Origin: Cardiocondyla obscurior
Lineage: Eukaryota; Arthropoda; Insecta; Hymenoptera; Formicidae
Assembly (NCBI RefSeq): GCF_019399895.1
Contig: NC_091868.1
Location: forward strand, 544,499 to 608,498
Reading direction: 5' to 3'
DNA length: 64,000 bases
This document shows, piece after piece, positions 61,855 through 64,000 of this stretch. Under the pieces are notes generated by a model that was not told the DNA's origin, searched no databases, and saw nothing but the letters and a program-made list of their open reading frames with translations. Made by a program: the position numbers and the translations under genes. Numbering within the stretch: position 1 is the stretch's first letter; each line of letters starts with the position of its first letter.

Positions 61855-63744
61855 TTAATGAGTTGGAACAGTCGGTGGATCTGGAATTGGATCAAATTCG
61901 CTCAAGCTCTGCATATAATGATAATCTTGACGGTACGGTTTCAACTCCCAGTTCATTCGTGATTCCATCGTCGTTAATTGAATACCAAGATCTTCTAAAG
62001 TCGGTAATTCTTTCGATATTTTATCGGATAAACTTTCCTGCAAAATACATAAATAAATTTGATAGTATAATTCAATTCATTATCTAAATTGTCTTTTCAT
62101 TAGTTTTCACGTTCTCATAATAAAATTAAAACGTACTCTTTCCAAATATTCCCATTGTAAGCCTCCTATTGGATACGCAAGAGAAAATGTTTCGTTCAAA
62201 GTAACTTTAATTTTAAAAAGTGGAGCGTATTTCAAGTTTATTCTCTTTAACCCAAACTGTTCTGCATCACGTATTCGTAATCGAACGAACCAGTCAATTA
62301 ATTCAGATAGTTTATAACGCTTCGGCCTGTACACATTAAAATAGTCACATTTTACGAATATAATAGAGATAACGTTAGAACAGGTGTGTCGGATTTATAC
62401 TTACCCGACAAACTGGTAAGTCTTGCCGGCCGTATTTTTAGGATCTTTTGCAATAGCTGTAATACCTCTGGCAACATCATACACGGCCACTGGCTGTTTT
62501 TCTGTTTTTTCACCTTTTTCCCACAATGGTAAGGTGCTATGAATAAATATATTTAATTATTAAATCATAAAGTTGTAACGTGTATATAAGTTAGGGTATT
62601 TAATTATTAATGTGTTAAGCAAATAATTCTTTATGCAAAATTACCCGAAATTTTGTCTCATCGTGCCATTTATTACACGCAAAAATCGATCTTCTTGACC
62701 CCATATATCCGACGGCCGGATAATTGTAGCCTCCGGAAATTCTTCTCGAACTGCTTTCTCGCCTTCCCATTTCGTGCGAAGAAATTGAGAGCCGCCATCC
62801 AATATATGTGACTTAACACAATATTATTTTCGATATAAAAAAATTATAAGTTATCATTATTTATTATAAATAAATTTTAATATACCTCTATATTGTCACC
62901 TAAATTTAAGGCTGACATATGAATAAAGTGCTCAACATTAGCTTCCTTGCATAATCTAGCAAGTCTTCTAGCTCCCTCAACATGCACTTCATGAAAAGTA
63001 AAATTTTTTGTTTCATAGTCACGGCCAATCAGATTAATAACAACATTGGAGTATTTAATACACTTTCTAATTGATTCTTCATCTCTTAGATGAAATGGAT
63101 GAAACAAAATTTGTCCCAAATCTCCACAGAGCTTGAGAGGCATGCAATCATACATATCACCTCTATATGGCAATATTAACTGTAAATCAAGTACAATAAT
63201 TAATATGTGAATTATATTACATTTTAGTTACTGTATTGTGGCAGAAATTAGTACAGAAATTGACATTGTCAAATCAATTCTTTCCTTTTTATTCAGTCTA
63301 TTATAAATACCTGAGTGCCAATTTTTCCAAGGCGATTGCACACATAGCGTCCAACAAATCCAGTTGCACCAAACAGAGTACACACTATCCCATTGAAAGA
63401 GCTACGGCCACCTGTGCCTCTCTTTAAAGACGCGGTGGTGGGATCTTTGATAATTCGCGGTTGTGACGAATAATAACACTTCTGCACCGCAACCGCGGCG
63501 ATGCATGTTGTCTGCTTTTCTAAAATTCACAGGAAAGAAAACAAATGTTAATTGTGTGGTTACATAATTCTGAAAGGATAAAAGTCGCAACGTGTAGGTA
63601 AGAAAATTATAAACGTAATTTCATACGTAAAATATTTGTGCAACGCGAATTCGAGACATAAGGCTCGTTATTATACAGAGTACAAAGTAAAATAAACATC
63701 TTACTTGCTGCATGTAAAATACACCTCGGTATCAAAGCGGCCAT
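61855..63744 (-). CDS. NDUFA9: NADH:ubiquinone oxidoreductase 39 kDa subunit (NDUFA9)
   Basis: Seven exons (63744-63705, 63519-63311, 63179-62886, 62811-62645, 62536-62405, 62326-62137, 62037-61855) join in phase to 404 aa, the expected size. A basic presequence (MAALIPRCILHAAKK) targets the mitochondrial matrix. The atypical SDR fold begins at the nucleotide loop FGATGFVG (63-70), with YRGD, INLIGRDYETKNF, HMSALNL, RTKWEGEKAV and IIRPSDIWGQEDRF following in family order. The C-terminal part carries GPKRYKLSELIDW and the terminal HYMQSLSEFDP. NDUFA9 is an accessory subunit that binds NADPH next to the quinone site of complex I. An upstream in-frame ATG at 63816 exists, but the one at 63744 gives a good presequence. 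Confidence 0.95.
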
Positions 63745-64000
63745 CTTTTGCGGCCATTCGCGGCCATCCATATGGTATATGGACAGTATGGATGGAGCAT
63801 GGAACTCCAATCCCAATGTTTTCCGAAATAAACGACATCTTCTAGCAAAATTACAAACTATAGAGACGTAACATTAAAAAGTTCCGACAGATGTCTCTAA
63901 ATACTATTTTTACTGCATTCCAAAACAATCGAAGGAAAAGCGTTGAATATTTTCTATATTCTCAAGCTATTTAAAAAGTGGTTCTTAAATAATTATTTCA
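63745..64000. other. NDUFA9 upstream flank
   Basis: The last 256 bases contain the probable NDUFA9 promoter and 5' UTR, with repeated GCGGCCAT-like blocks around 63740-63768. No further gene is recognised at the right edge. Confidence 0.5.

Noticed and set aside
1..64000. tRNA, rRNA, CRISPR array, viral insert or intact transposon
   Set aside because: Looked for tRNA T-loop signatures, regularly spaced repeats, reverse transcriptase or transposase motifs in the open frames. None was convincing.

Overview
This is a window of animal, almost certainly insect, nuclear DNA. Genes are split by short GT-AG introns, intergenic DNA is AT-rich with poly(A) signals, and the products match eukaryotic families: Rheb, SRP19, CNNM/unextended, ALG3, HSD17B12, EFL1, Argos, SRFBP1/BUD22 and NDUFA9. 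Argos points to an arthropod. The CpG-rich long introns, sparse transposons and homopolymer tracts suggest a hymenopteran such as an ant, but that is inference. Exon limits were read by hand from splice sites, reading phase and family similarity. Total lengths were checked to be in frame for every gene called complete.

Layout. At 1-394 (-) is the 5' end of a Sac1-type phosphoinositide phosphatase, divergent from Rheb (2542-3527, +). A small single-pass protein with a deltamethrin-resistance/COX7-like look (5142-5860, +) follows. SRP19 (6384-7062, -) is divergent from an unrecognised 518-aa protein (7536-9092, +). After 3.3 kb of AT-rich DNA comes the 14-exon CNNM magnesium-transport-related gene (12444-19604, -), head to head with intronless ALG3 (20560-21870, +). 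The HSD17B12-like very-long-chain 3-ketoacyl-CoA reductase is at 25073-26383 (+).

The right half is dominated by EFL1, the GTPase that releases eIF6 from 60S ribosomal subunits. Its coding region runs 28160-59094 (+), because its third intron is 27.3 kb. Two secreted cysteine-rich genes lie inside that intron on the opposite strand: argos/giant-lens (51411-56538), the secreted EGF-receptor antagonist, and a five-exon gene (31928-42309) with a signal peptide, a Thr/Ala-rich mucin-like stretch and a cysteine module that aligns with the first two thirds of Argos. I consider this Argos-like gene the most interesting object here. A 167-nt foldback at 48864-49030 lies between the two nested genes. 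Downstream of EFL1 are SRFBP1/BUD22 (59632-60948, -) and the complex I subunit NDUFA9 (61855-63744, -).

Functional themes are TOR/growth signalling (Rheb), ribosome biogenesis and protein targeting (EFL1, BUD22-like, SRP19), lipid and glycan synthesis (HSD17B12, ALG3, Sac1), mitochondria (NDUFA9, COX7-like) and EGFR feedback (Argos). These are ordinary neighbours rather than an operon-like unit. I saw no CRISPR array, no tRNA or rRNA gene and no intact transposon.
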